This document shows positions 9,101 to 17,232 of a stretch of DNA of 57,150 bases, one piece after another (position 1 is the first letter of the stretch; the number at the start of each line of letters is the position of its first letter). Made by a program: the position numbers and the translations under genes. The notes beneath the pieces are model-generated. The model was not told where the DNA came from. It did no database searches and saw only the letters and a program-made list of their open reading frames with translations. Origin of the DNA: an uncultured Bacteroidales bacterium (lineage in GTDB: Bacteria > Bacteroidota > Bacteroidia > Bacteroidales > Muribaculaceae). The stretch covers positions 1 through 57,150 of the forward strand of contig CACZAC010000011.1 of the NCBI GenBank assembly GCA_902779125.1, in the 5' to 3' direction.

Positions 9101-9572
9101 ACTTGCCGGTGAATGAAGCGCTCTTGAAATTTCCTTTCTCAATGCAATAAACACCAACCAACAGATTGCCGCCCTGATACCCGAAGGAATCCGCAAAATC
9201 GATTGCCAACTCCTCACCGGTGGCGTCTAGCGGACCTTCATACACAATCGTAGCGCCATCCATGCCCATGAAGGCATCGATAGTAGTAAAATTCACTTCC
9301 TTAATGAAAATCTGGAAAATTCCGCCCCAAGCAGCTGATGCAGGACTGGACAGATACCATTTCATACCGGAGATTGTGCCGCCTGTCATTGGTACCAATT
9401 CATTGGAATTCATGACAAACTCGGCCTTCAAATACGCATCGGCATAAAAGCCGTAAACTGGTACATAGTTATTATCGTTACCTCCATCATACACAGTCAA
9501 TGTTTCGGCTGTCAAAGACGAGGTGAACCCTATGACCATAAGTACCAAACCAAGTAGAATTTTTTTGTACAT
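6183..9572 (-). CDS. Large secreted fibronectin-III / choice-of-anchor-J protein with type IX-like C-terminus
   Basis: A 1,129-residue secreted protein, starting at the ATG at 9572, which gives signal peptide MYKKILLGLVLMVIGFTSS. About five fibronectin type III-like modules are visible, each with an NWxGxxxTWxVxY-like core and a TTYEVQVQS-like strand. Two cleaved-adhesin / choice-of-anchor-J domains begin at SFEGTELPSGW and FQGIATGNLPEGW; each ends in YxAIRHxxxxxYxLxxDxV. The last 45 residues (VRYFNALGQEM through TYTDGTSSTVKVLK) resemble a type A C-terminal domain of type IX secretion cargo. The protein is probably displayed on the surface or released, with an adhesive or glycan-binding role. 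It has its own promoter and terminator. Confidence 0.85.
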   Translation of the reverse strand: MYKKILLGLVLMVIGFTSSLTAETLTVYDGGNDNNYVPVYGFYADAYLKAEFVMNSNELVPMTGGTISGMKWYLSSPASAAWGGIFQIFIKEVNFTTIDAFMGMDGATIVYEGPLDATGEELAIDFADSFGYQGGNLLVGVYCIEKGNFKSASFTGKYVEGAAVQGYNYSSQDAIEPTQRDFLPKTTFTYEPATGVVYYKPTNLQASNITPNSATITWTPGGEETSWNVEYKMHSEEEWIPAGSVSTPSIDLDVLHNATTYDVRVQSDYGDGNLSGWTDMSFTTALCDVDDMGEITYTLTDSYGDGWNGNKIQIVHHNTGLLIAELTMVTGAEATGTVSLCYGEDYDVVWVAGSYVGETAAEIVDDNGNVIYSHPQGSSLTAGVLTTFRFSRVNCPRPTNLTASNVVYDGATLTWTPGNEEQDLWQVVCGTGDFNPDDAEPVTVNGEPTLQLTGLEENTTYKAYVRSMCTDDEMSIWSDVCTFTTPLRFALPTDLAVGKITAKSAEASWTGEGESYNLRYRVKTDMSESFEGTELPSGWTFNNGWQVMQISSYNMSGTPLVAADGEYCMADASLNEQTNSPLGVDNWLISPKVKLGGTLEFYAADLGTNYVENYSVYVSTTGTDAADFVAIEENINTSGVLNQWDKKEFDLSAFAGQEGYVAIRHHDAQGYYLFIDAVAINGVDADAEWTVMEGVTSPFTMEPLQDGTTYEVQVQSVYADGTSAWTESEVFTTLRLDAAPSDLEVIDVTSTTATANWVGSQDTYNLRYRKAAINKGIEEDFQGIATGNLPEGWTTIDADGDGQNWYVWNLTLGDGTVQTTLSSNSYIQGGGALTPDNWVITPQALIGPEVSFVAWGQDPSYAEEVFRVYVSTTGTDVADFVPVSEDIEATGTKTTYTFNLSEYAGQQGYIAIRHYNVTDKYILNVVDFYMASPEDEPAGDWIEINNVTPAYTIEGLTPETTYEVQVQGVVSRATSNWTESVFFTTTEYVEPAQTAAPEIISTPGEEFYTFTAQVKEGDPDAVVTLYMIDEDGNRVEVPNPFTVTITEEAQTIQFVAVAHIPGQTDGEVSLTAEIPAGTATGIDEMTNGKQVASVRYFNALGQEMQQANGVTIIVTTYTDGTSSTVKVLK

Positions 9573-9677
9573 AGGATAAAAAGTTAAGTTAAACATTAAG
9601 CGATAAAACACATTTATTTAATTATTTAGACTTCACTGTTAACTCATCAAACGATTGGTTGAAGTAATATTTTACCG

Positions 9678-9709
9678 CAAAGATAACATATTTGCATAAT
9701 AAATCCAAC
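9678..9709 (-). promoter_or_regulatory. Promoter of the fibronectin-III protein gene
   Basis: The minus strand reads TATCTTTG at 9685-9678 (exact TAnnTTTG) with GTTG at 9709-9706, 20 bp upstream. The leader to the ATG at 9572 is about 100 nt. Confidence 0.6.
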
Positions 9710-10011
9710 AAAAAACACAACATTTAATTACTAATTCTCATAAATATAGGATATCATTGTTTCTATAGGTTGACTATTTCATGGTATGGCATTGTTATAA
9801 TGGATGTATCATCTAGCCATCGTCGCTATAAAAATCGCGCTTAGAGCATGAAAATAAGCCCACGCATTGTGGTATGAATTATGACACATCCATTTTCCAC
9901 ATGTTGTGAATACTTGAGGAATCAAATGGTTATGAGTATGGAAAGATAGCGACGCTCGCCCCACCCTCACGGCGGTGCTTCACATCGTGTAGAGCATAGC
10001 CACCCAAAAGC
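9710..10011. other. Intergenic region, no gene seen
   Basis: About 300 bp between two minus-strand units. I find no open frame with credible composition, no tRNA and no clear repeat. Function, if any, is unknown. Confidence 0.5.
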
Positions 10012-10043
10012 AATCGGGGCAACAACTATATCGCTCCCCGATT
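10012..10043 (-). terminator. Terminator of the Rieske-like lipoprotein gene
   Basis: Arms AATCGGGG (10012-10019) and CCCCGATT (10036-10043) form a perfect 8-bp stem with a 16-nt loop, 74 bp beyond the stop at 10117. The minus-strand 3' flank is only GCTTTTGG, so the T tract is weak. Confidence 0.5.
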
Positions 10044-10116
10044 CAAAAAAACAGCGAAAAACCAAAAAAGCAAAGAAAGAATTTTGAGATAAATGCGATT
10101 TCAATTTTAATCGATA

Positions 10117-10602
10117 TCAATTGGAGATAACATAACCGCCATCGCTGGGATAGACATGATACTGCCGCATGCCCACCTTGTTGGTGATGGCGACTCCGCT
10201 TACAGGACCGCCTGCACCTGTCAACGGATTGAAGCGCGAACCGCATTTTGCACACACTGCCTCATAATTCTCGGAATCAATAGACAAGATGATGTCCCTG
10301 CTTACCTCTACAGGACACGTCAGGTCATAAGCCATGGGAGCATCCATTCCCATCATCAGCAATACACCACCAAAGCCGGTGAAAGTGTTCACGTCATAAG
10401 GAAAGTTACTAGGGATACCTTTCTCACGGTTGAAAATACGGAATTCACCCATGCCACTCACGCCATAGGTGTTCCAGCGGGCATAATCACCCAAATTGAT
10501 TCGCACGTTAAAGTTAGGTACCGACTTGTTATCGATGTGGTCACAAGAGCCCATGGCGAGCACGAGCAGAGTCAAAATAGCGTATATGCAATTCTTTTTC
10601 AT
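10117..10602 (-). CDS. Rieske-like fold lipoprotein
   Basis: A 161-residue protein with a lipoprotein signal peptide; the lipobox LAMGSC ends at Cys20 and is followed by DHIDNK. The C-terminal half has the layout of a Rieske/ferredoxin-like domain: CPVE near residue 96, CAKCGSRFNPLTGAGGP near 117-133, and a final LRQYHV-like strand (MRQYHVYPSDGG). In true Rieske proteins the ligands are C-x-H and C-x2-H; here the His positions are Val and Cys, so a 2Fe-2S Rieske centre is unlikely. It may bind another metal through its three Cys, or only keep the fold. It stands alone between a GT2 gene and the fibronectin-III gene. Function unknown. Confidence 0.75.
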   Translation of the reverse strand: MKKNCIYAILTLLVLAMGSCDHIDNKSVPNFNVRINLGDYARWNTYGVSGMGEFRIFNREKGIPSNFPYDVNTFTGFGGVLLMMGMDAPMAYDLTCPVEVSRDIILSIDSENYEAVCAKCGSRFNPLTGAGGPVSGVAITNKVGMRQYHVYPSDGGYVISN

Positions 10603-10718
10603 ATTAGTGAATTAAATATCCGAAGTACATTTGGGGCCAATTTTCACGTTATACCCTCGTTTTTCCAGGCCCCAAGATGGCAAATCATCTATTAAAATAA
10701 CGAAAAAATAAGCATTTG

Positions 10719-10750
10719 ATTGTGAAGTTTCACAAAAAACTATAATTTTG
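10719..10750 (+). promoter_or_regulatory. Promoter of the GT2-PBP1A unit
   Basis: ATTG (10719-10722), a 20-bp spacer and TAATTTTG (10743-10750). It lies about 28 bp upstream of the ATG at 10779 and would drive the glycosyltransferase and the penicillin-binding protein together. Confidence 0.6.
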
Positions 10751-10778
10751 CATGCTACAAAACCAGTAATTGCTAGGC

Positions 10779-11534
10779 ATGGAACCGCTATTTTCCATCA
10801 TTACCGTCACTTGGAACGCAGCCGAAATGATCGGCCCAACGCTGCAGAGTGTGCAACTACAGACCTTCAGTGACTACGAGATGCTCATCATCGATGGAGC
10901 GTCGAGCGACGACACGCTCAACATCGTCAATGCGGCGTCCATCGCCTCGCTGCGTGTATTCAGCGAGCCCGACAAGGGTTTGTATGACGCAATGAATAAG
11001 GGCATTGCCCGTGCACGCGGCCGCTATATCATCTTCCTGAATGCCGGGGATGCTTTTGCCGATGATACCGTGCTGGCACGACTGGCATTGTTCAAGTCCG
11101 ACAACCCTGGCGTGATTTACGGGCAAACCCAGCTGGTCAACGCTCAGCGCCGCGTGGTGGGCAAGCGCCACCTGACCGCCCCCCGTCACCTGACCGCCGC
11201 CAGTTTCCTCAACGGCATGCTGGTTTGCCATCAAGCCTTTGTTGCTCGCCGCGACCTGGTGCCGGAGTATGACCTGCGATATCGTCTCAGTGCCGACTAT
11301 GACTGGTGCATCAAGGTTCTGAAACGCTCCCCGCTCAACAGCTATGCCGGGGATGAACCTATTATCAGCTATCTCGCTGACGGCATGACCACCCGCCACC
11401 ACCGCGCCTCGTTGTGGGAGCGCTACCGCATCATGTGCCAACACTATGGCACCCTGCCTGCTACGCTGGCTCATCTGAGCTTTATCCCGAGGTATCTGAA
11501 GCGCCGTTTCGGCTCCAGTGCCAACAATCAGTAA
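10779..11534 (+). CDS. Family 2 glycosyltransferase
   Basis: A 251-residue GT-A fold enzyme of glycosyltransferase family 2. The N-terminus FSIITVTWNAAEMIGPTLQS is the nucleotide-sugar binding strand, IDGASSDDT carries the conserved acidic residues, and FLNAGDAF holds the metal-binding position in place of DxD. EPDKGLYDAMNKGIARARGRY is typical of enzymes related to WcaA-type transferases. It is cytoplasmic, and the likely role is adding a sugar to a surface polysaccharide or lipid precursor. I chose the ATG at 10779 over a TTG at 10770. The PBP1A gene starts 39 bp downstream and is probably co-transcribed. Confidence 0.88.
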   Translation: MEPLFSIITVTWNAAEMIGPTLQSVQLQTFSDYEMLIIDGASSDDTLNIVNAASIASLRVFSEPDKGLYDAMNKGIARARGRYIIFLNAGDAFADDTVLARLALFKSDNPGVIYGQTQLVNAQRRVVGKRHLTAPRHLTAASFLNGMLVCHQAFVARRDLVPEYDLRYRLSADYDWCIKVLKRSPLNSYAGDEPIISYLADGMTTRHHRASLWERYRIMCQHYGTLPATLAHLSFIPRYLKRRFGSSANNQ

Positions 11535-11573
11535 CACTCACTTTGTTTTCCTGACTCTCTAATAACCCGATAC

Positions 11574-14006
11574 ATGGCCATTAAGACTAAAAACAATATC
11601 ATTACGCGCAACTGGCGCCGTTTCAAGCAATGGTACAAGGGCTTGTACCGTGGCCGTCCCTGGTGGGTCAAGACACTGGCAGCCCTGGGCACGTTTATCG
11701 TCCTGTTCTTGCTCTATCTGCTTGCTGTGGACGTCAACTTTTTGTGGCTCTTCGGCAAGTCGCCCAGCACTTACAGCATCATGCACCCTCGCAACCCCGA
11801 GGCAAGCTACCTGTACAGTGCCGACGGCAAGACCATCGGTAAATACTATGACGAGAACCGCACGCCCGTACCCTATGACTCAATCAACCCGCAATTCTTC
11901 AGGGTACTTATTGATACCGAGGACGAGCGCTTTTACAGCCACCACGGCATCGACTTCAGTGGCCTGGGTGCCGCAGCCAAGGATATGCTGCTGCGCGGAC
12001 GCCCCCGTGGCGCCAGCACCATTACCCAGCAGCTGGTGAAGAATATGTTCCGCACCCGCAGCGACTACTCAACGGGACTGCTGGGCTATATCCCAGGTGT
12101 GAAGATGCTCATCATGAAGAGCAAGGAGTGGATTATCGCCACCAAGCTGGAGATATTCTACAGCAAGCAGGAAATCCTCGAGATGTATGCCAACACGGTG
12201 GACTTCGGCAGCAACGCCTTTGGCATCAAGACCGCTGCCAACACCTACTTCAAGACCACACCCCGCAACCTCAAACTCGAAGAGAGCGCCGTACTCGTGG
12301 GACTGCTCAAGGCTACCAGCACCTACAACCCTCGCATCAATCCCAAGAACAGCCTGCGCCGCCGCAATGTGGTGCTGATGAACATGGTGGAACACGGCGA
12401 CTTGACCAAGGCACAATATGACTCGGTGTCATCGTTGCCTATCGACCTGAAATATACCATTGAGAACAACTATGACGGTGTAGCACCCTACTTCCGCGAG
12501 GCTGTGGCACGCGAAATCGAGGACATTGCCAAAGAACAGGGCCTGAAACTGGACCTAGAGCGCGACGGCCTCAAAATCTACACCACCCTCGACTCCAAGA
12601 TGCAGGAGTATGCCGAGCAGGCCGTGAGCGAGAAGATGAAGGTGGTGCAGCAGAGCTTTAAGAGCCACTGGGGCAACCAGGACTGCTGGCTGGACGACAA
12701 CAACCAGCCCATAGCCAACTTTGTCGAGGACAAGGCGCGCAATACACCCATCTACCATGAGCTGCTGGCACGTTACCCCAATGACCTGGATTCGGTCAAC
12801 TACTACATGAACCAGCCCCACATGGTCCATCTGTTCGACTACGAGAACGACTCGCTCTACATGGAGATGAGTTCCATGGACTCGGTGCGCTATATGCTCC
12901 ACTTCATGCACTGCGGCTTTATCGCCATGGAGCCAAGCAACGGCCACATCAAGGCGTGGGTGGGCGACGTGGACTTTGACACATGGAAATATGACAAGGT
13001 GCGGGCCAAGCATCAGCCAGGCTCTACGTTCAAGCTGTTTGTCTATGCCATGGCAATGGAGCGCGGTCTTGTCCCCTGTGACCGCCGTCTAGACGAATAC
13101 ATCGACACACTTGTATATAACGAGGAGAAACAGGAAATGGAGCACTGGCGTCCCACCAATGCCAACGGCACTTTCACAGGAGCCGACATGACTCTGCGAG
13201 CCGCATTTGCCCAGAGCATCAACAGCGTCACCGTGCGCGTAGCGAACGAGGTGGGCTTCAACGACATCGCCCAATTGGCGCGCGACATGGGCATCCGTTC
13301 ACCGATGGATCCCAAACCAGCCTTGTCGCTGGGTGCCAGCGATGTGGACCTGATGGAACTGGTCAACGCCTATTGCACCGTGGTCAACGACGGCATGAGC
13401 CACGACCCGGTCATCGTCACCCGCATCGTGGACCGTGACGGCAAGGAGATTTACCGCGCTCCTGAGCATCAGCAGCGTGCCATGACCTACCGCTCGGCAT
13501 GGCTCATGCAACAGATGCTCATGGCGTGCCGCACCGATGCCGGCGGTACAGCCATGGCACTAAACGGCTACATCACCCGTCCACTCTATGACGTGGACCT
13601 GGGTGGTAAGACCGGCACGAGTAACCGCCATGCCGACGCCTGGTTCGTTGCCGTATCACCAGGACTGGTGTGTGGCGCGTGGGTCGGCGGCGAGTACCGC
13701 CAGATACACTTCCGCTGGGGAGCTTTGGGTCAGGGCAGCCGCACGGCATTACCCATCTGCGGCCGCTTCCTGCAGCTTGTCTTGAGCGACCCGCAGTTCC
13801 AGCGCTACCATCAGCGGTTCCAGCCTGCCAAGGAGCCTATCGATGCAGCACTGTATTCCGGATGCTCGGCACTGGGAGAAATCGAGGAATTTGACTCTAC
13901 AATGCTCGACTTTGACGAGGACAGCCTCGCCATCCCCTTGAGCGATGATTTCAACCCCGACGAGAAACTCAAAATCGACGAGCCCGCTGTACCCGACTCA
14001 ATCTAG
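11574..14006 (+). CDS. mrcA: Class A penicillin-binding protein (PBP1A type)
   Basis: An 810-residue bifunctional peptidoglycan synthase. A basic cytoplasmic N-terminus is followed by one membrane anchor (about residues 32-52). The glycosyltransferase-51 domain has Glu116 in EDERFYSHHGID and GASTITQQLVKNMF. The transpeptidase domain has Ser484 in STFK (484-487), SIN at 548-550 and KTGTS at 679-683. All catalytic motifs are intact. The length and order are those of PBP1A (ponA/mrcA) in Bacteroidales. It polymerises and crosslinks glycan strands in the periplasm. It ends in an acidic tail after the transpeptidase domain. Confidence 0.95.
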   Translation: MAIKTKNNIITRNWRRFKQWYKGLYRGRPWWVKTLAALGTFIVLFLLYLLAVDVNFLWLFGKSPSTYSIMHPRNPEASYLYSADGKTIGKYYDENRTPVPYDSINPQFFRVLIDTEDERFYSHHGIDFSGLGAAAKDMLLRGRPRGASTITQQLVKNMFRTRSDYSTGLLGYIPGVKMLIMKSKEWIIATKLEIFYSKQEILEMYANTVDFGSNAFGIKTAANTYFKTTPRNLKLEESAVLVGLLKATSTYNPRINPKNSLRRRNVVLMNMVEHGDLTKAQYDSVSSLPIDLKYTIENNYDGVAPYFREAVAREIEDIAKEQGLKLDLERDGLKIYTTLDSKMQEYAEQAVSEKMKVVQQSFKSHWGNQDCWLDDNNQPIANFVEDKARNTPIYHELLARYPNDLDSVNYYMNQPHMVHLFDYENDSLYMEMSSMDSVRYMLHFMHCGFIAMEPSNGHIKAWVGDVDFDTWKYDKVRAKHQPGSTFKLFVYAMAMERGLVPCDRRLDEYIDTLVYNEEKQEMEHWRPTNANGTFTGADMTLRAAFAQSINSVTVRVANEVGFNDIAQLARDMGIRSPMDPKPALSLGASDVDLMELVNAYCTVVNDGMSHDPVIVTRIVDRDGKEIYRAPEHQQRAMTYRSAWLMQQMLMACRTDAGGTAMALNGYITRPLYDVDLGGKTGTSNRHADAWFVAVSPGLVCGAWVGGEYRQIHFRWGALGQGSRTALPICGRFLQLVLSDPQFQRYHQRFQPAKEPIDAALYSGCSALGEIEEFDSTMLDFDEDSLAIPLSDDFNPDEKLKIDEPAVPDSI

Positions 14007-14148
14007 TTTCAGATTTGCTTTGTTGTACATTCCCTTGCGGACACCTCATATTGAGTGAACATTCGCTCTAATTTCACCTTCCCGGGTGCTGTTCAGTTGT
14101 GTCCCAATCCGAAAAAGCGTAAAACGAGCGTGAAATCGAAGCCCGCAA

Positions 14149-14197
14149 AGCAGAAAATAGCAGATTTTAAAAAAATGCTGCATTTTTTCTGCTTTTT
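14149..14197 (+). terminator. Terminator after PBP1A
   Basis: AGCAGAAAATAGCAG (from 14149) pairs imperfectly with CTGCATTTTTTCTGCT, and CTTTTTCCC follows. The hairpin lies about 140 bp after the PBP1A stop and just before the promoter of the BspA-like unit. One internal offset makes the stem imperfect. Confidence 0.5.
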
Positions 14198-14208
14198 CCC
14201 ATGATTTA

Positions 14209-14240
14209 TTTGCTTTTATTCGAAATTTGTCATATATTTG
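14209..14240 (+). promoter_or_regulatory. Promoter of the first BspA-like operon
   Basis: TTTG (14209-14212), a 20-bp spacer and TATATTTG (14233-14240) are exact consensus matches. Transcription from about 14247 gives a leader of roughly 215 nt before the ATG at 14461. Confidence 0.75.
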
Positions 14241-14325
14241 CGGCTAATTATTGCAGGTTGTTATTTGGATGGTGATTTGCGATAAGTTTTACTAATTGTT
14301 ATAAAGCGAGTCTAAATGTTCCTTA

Positions 14326-14352
14326 TCCTTGGGGTCTTGAGTGCCCCAAGGA
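14326..14352 (+). promoter_or_regulatory. Leader hairpin of the first BspA-like operon
   Basis: TCCTTGGGG (14326-14334) and CCCCAAGGA (14344-14352) form a perfect 9-bp stem with a 9-nt loop inside the 215-nt leader. No T tract follows at once, so it is not a simple terminator. A role in mRNA stability or translation is an inference. Confidence 0.5.
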
Positions 14353-14460
14353 GAGAATTCGACCAACGTCCTCGCGCTTTTTGTTTACTGGATTTCAATT
14401 CAATGATGTCCTTAATCGTCGCTATTGTGGAGGACCAACCGACGGCATTTTGATAGTTTT

Positions 14461-15669
14461 ATGAAAAAGTATCTGTTATTAACCCTAATGATGTTGGCAC
14501 AGACCAGCGCAACCCTTTATGCCCATGACTTCCAAGTCAACAACATCTATTACAACATGCTGAGCGATACCGAAGTCGAAGTGGCAGGACTGAGGAGTAT
14601 TAACAATTCTAATGGCTATGTGATTATACCCGATTCAATTATTGTAGATGGTTTGAGCTATTCGGTTACAGCCATCGGCAGTGATGCATTTAATGGTAAT
14701 AAAGAATTGAATGGAATAGTCATTAGCGGTAACGTCACTACAATCGGAGAACGTGCGTTCCGTGACTGTACGAGTTTGACCTGTATTGACATTCCTAATT
14801 CGGTCGTCACTATCGGCAATAAAGCGTTCGATAACTGCCGTGGCTTGATTAGTGTCACAATGGGAAATTCTGTTACTGCAATTAGCGATAATGCTTTTTC
14901 TAATTGTCTTTATCTGTCAAGTATTAATATCCCTAATTCGGTCACAATAATTGGTGATAAAGCATTTGAAGGCTGTCACTATTTAAGTCATATCGAGATA
15001 CCCAATTCAGTCACATCTATTGGTTCGGGCGCTTTCAGTAATACCTTTTTCATGAGAAGTATAATCCTTCCCAATTCCATCACGATTATAAGCCGCCAAA
15101 TGTGCTGCTACTGTATGGGCCTGGTCGGCATAACCATACCTAATTCGGTTACAACAATTGAAACGGCAGCATTTATGGGTTGCGCTAGTTTGAAAAGTGT
15201 AGAAATCCCCAACTCAGTAACAAATATCTGTGATTATGCTTTTGCATCATGTGACTCTTTAGAAAGCATAGCTATCCCCAGTTCGATTTCGGTTTTAGGT
15301 GAAAACGCATTCACTGGCTGTAACAGGATGCACCATGTGACGTGCTATCCTGCTACGCCGCCAGAGCTGACACGATTTGCACAAGACAGTTTCTATGAGC
15401 GCGTGATTCTGTTTGTGCCTAACGAGTCGTTGGAGGATTACAAAGCTCATGAGGAGTGGGGCAAGTTCACCCACATCGTGCCGTTTATCGGGGCTGGTCC
15501 TGGCGACATCAACGGTGATGGCAACATTGCCATCAGTGACGCGACCGAACTGGTCGACATGCTGCTTGTTGGAGAAGAGGCGCCCGCTTGGGGTGACGTC
15601 AACGGCGACGGCAATGTGACCGTTAGTGACATCACCGACCTCATCGACAAGCTCATGGAGATGAATTAA
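14461..15669 (+). CDS. BspA-like leucine-rich repeat surface protein with dockerin-like tail (BspA-1)
   Basis: A 402-residue secreted protein. The signal peptide MKKYLLLTLMMLAQTSATLYA sets the start at 14461; an in-frame ATG at 14425 adds a non-signal extension. About ten LRR_5 (BspA-type) repeats of 23 residues follow, with the pattern IPNSVTxIGxxAFxxCxxLxx. After the repeats come a short beta segment (LFVPNESLEDYKAHEEW) and two Ca-binding dockerin-like repeats, GDINGDGNIAISD and GDVNGDGNVTVSD, each followed by an LIDxLL-type helix. BspA-like proteins bind host matrix proteins or other bacteria. It is first in an operon with the next gene 42 bp downstream. Confidence 0.88.
   Translation: MKKYLLLTLMMLAQTSATLYAHDFQVNNIYYNMLSDTEVEVAGLRSINNSNGYVIIPDSIIVDGLSYSVTAIGSDAFNGNKELNGIVISGNVTTIGERAFRDCTSLTCIDIPNSVVTIGNKAFDNCRGLISVTMGNSVTAISDNAFSNCLYLSSINIPNSVTIIGDKAFEGCHYLSHIEIPNSVTSIGSGAFSNTFFMRSIILPNSITIISRQMCCYCMGLVGITIPNSVTTIETAAFMGCASLKSVEIPNSVTNICDYAFASCDSLESIAIPSSISVLGENAFTGCNRMHHVTCYPATPPELTRFAQDSFYERVILFVPNESLEDYKAHEEWGKFTHIVPFIGAGPGDINGDGNIAISDATELVDMLLVGEEAPAWGDVNGDGNVTVSDITDLIDKLMEMN
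15445..15624 (+). repeat. 180-bp near-identical block, copy 1
   Basis: This block encodes the end of the linker and most of the dockerin-like tail. It matches 16948-17127 with 6 differences in 180 bp by my count, all silent. The rest of the two genes is much more divergent, which points to gene conversion or recent shuffling of the tail. Confidence 0.85.
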
Positions 15670-15711
15670 TAATGAAGTCAATATAGTCTAACAATATAAT
15701 CCATTATTAAA

Positions 15712-17172
15712 ATGAAAAAGCTTCTATTAACGCTACTGATGCTAGTCACGGCCACCGCGACCATGAGCGCTCAGGGCGAGCCGATGGAACAGACGGCTAT
15801 TCCCAACATTTGTCTTCAGTCGATTGAAACTGGTTATGATTCCTATTATTATGCCGTAATCATTAATAACTCAGATGAAGACCCTGATGCAGATTTGTTT
15901 TACAGATACTCTTTTAATGGGGAAGAGTTTAGCGAATGGATGCCCTATGAGGATGTGCTCTTTTTTGATATCATGGGCAATTATCAACTTCAGGTCTATG
16001 CACAGGCCGAAGGCAAATCACCCAGTGATGTTATAGGAACAGAATTTACCATAGCAGAGCCCACTCATATGGGAACCTATGACTTTAAAGAAGACGATAT
16101 CTACTATAAAAGGTTAACTGATTCGACAGTTTGTGTGACTTATAAAAGCGATGAATGGATTGCTTATCCCTATGCTAATGGCGAGGAGAGTTATTCGGGT
16201 TTTGTCGAAATACCTGCTACGGTCTATCATGTGAAAAATGACTATTCTGTGACCCGCATCGGAAGTCTTGCATTCTGGGATTGTTATCTGACAGGGATTA
16301 CTCTGCCTAATACCATAACAACGATTGAAAGTCAAGCTTTCATGGCTTGCACTCTCGACTCGATTTATATTCCTGCGTCGGTAGTGAATATTGATCCTAC
16401 TGCCTTTTCAGGTTGTAATCAGCTGGTGTCTTTGCAAGTTGATGAGAATAATCCGGTTTATGATTCACGAGACAACTGCAATGCCATCATTGAGACGGCA
16501 ACCAACACGATGGTCTGTGCTACATTGGGCACTGTCATCCCTTCGTCAGTGACTGCCATTGGTGATTATTGCTTCGGTAGCTATCCTCAGGGATTGTATG
16601 TGACCAATATTGTCATCCCCGATCAGGTTGTGAGCATTGGTACCGAAGCTTTTATGTTCTGCACGAGTTTAAAGGATGTTACCTTTGGCAGTTCGGTGAC
16701 GTCTATCGGTGAAAGAGCGTTTAATTTAACGGCAATAGAACACCTCGTTCTTCCCGCATCGGTGGCTACGATATCAGAGCATGCCTTTTCTTATTGCTAT
16801 AAATTGAAGAGTGTGGTATGTAAGGCGATTGTTCCGCCAGTAGCAGCAACTGTTTTTGATGGCAATGAATATTCTTATGACGATCAAGACATAGTTTACC
16901 ATGATGCTATATTGTTCGTGCCGAATGAGTCAGTCGAGGATTACCGTGCTCATGAGGAGTGGGGCAAGTTCACCCACATCGTGCCGTTTATCGGGGCTGG
17001 TCCTGGTGACATCAACGGCGACGGCAACATTGCCATCAGTGACGCTACTGAATTGGTCGACATGCTGCTTGTTGGAGAAGAGGCGCCCGCTTGGGGTGAC
17101 GTCAACGGCGACGGCAATGTGACCGTTCTTGACGTGACCGACCTGATTGACCTCTTGATGTCCGATAACTGA
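15712..17172 (+). CDS. BspA-like LRR protein with dockerin-like tail (BspA-2)
   Basis: A 486-residue secreted protein with signal peptide MKKLLLTLLMLVTATATMSA. Residues about 30-115 form a beta domain with YAQAEGKSPSD, resembling the chitobiase/hexosaminidase C-terminal-like module also found twice in the next paralog. LRR_5 repeats follow from about residue 180, interrupted by NPVYDSRDNCNAII, a recurring insert in this family. The tail has two dockerin-like repeats (GDINGDGNIAISD, GDVNGDGNVTVLD). The last 180 bp are nearly identical to those of the preceding gene. Secreted, probably surface-associated; ligand unknown. Confidence 0.87.
   Translation: MKKLLLTLLMLVTATATMSAQGEPMEQTAIPNICLQSIETGYDSYYYAVIINNSDEDPDADLFYRYSFNGEEFSEWMPYEDVLFFDIMGNYQLQVYAQAEGKSPSDVIGTEFTIAEPTHMGTYDFKEDDIYYKRLTDSTVCVTYKSDEWIAYPYANGEESYSGFVEIPATVYHVKNDYSVTRIGSLAFWDCYLTGITLPNTITTIESQAFMACTLDSIYIPASVVNIDPTAFSGCNQLVSLQVDENNPVYDSRDNCNAIIETATNTMVCATLGTVIPSSVTAIGDYCFGSYPQGLYVTNIVIPDQVVSIGTEAFMFCTSLKDVTFGSSVTSIGERAFNLTAIEHLVLPASVATISEHAFSYCYKLKSVVCKAIVPPVAATVFDGNEYSYDDQDIVYHDAILFVPNESVEDYRAHEEWGKFTHIVPFIGAGPGDINGDGNIAISDATELVDMLLVGEEAPAWGDVNGDGNVTVLDVTDLIDLLMSDN
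16948..17127 (+). repeat. 180-bp near-identical block, copy 2
   Basis: This is the partner of 15445-15624. The differences are at Gly, Gly, Asp, Ala, Thr and Leu codons and none changes the protein. Confidence 0.85.
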
Positions 17173-17179
17173 TAATCTG

Positions 17180-17228
17180 AATCACACCATCAAAAGTTCG
17201 CTTTTTTACGGTGTGATTTGGGAAAGTG
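17180..17228 (+). terminator. Weak hairpin after BspA-2
   Basis: AATCACACC (17180-17188) and GGTGTGATT (17220-17228) are perfect 9-bp arms with a 31-nt loop that contains TTTTTT. It lies immediately after the BspA-2 stop at 17172 and may end the first BspA operon. Confidence 0.4.
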
Positions 17229-17232
17229 TCAA

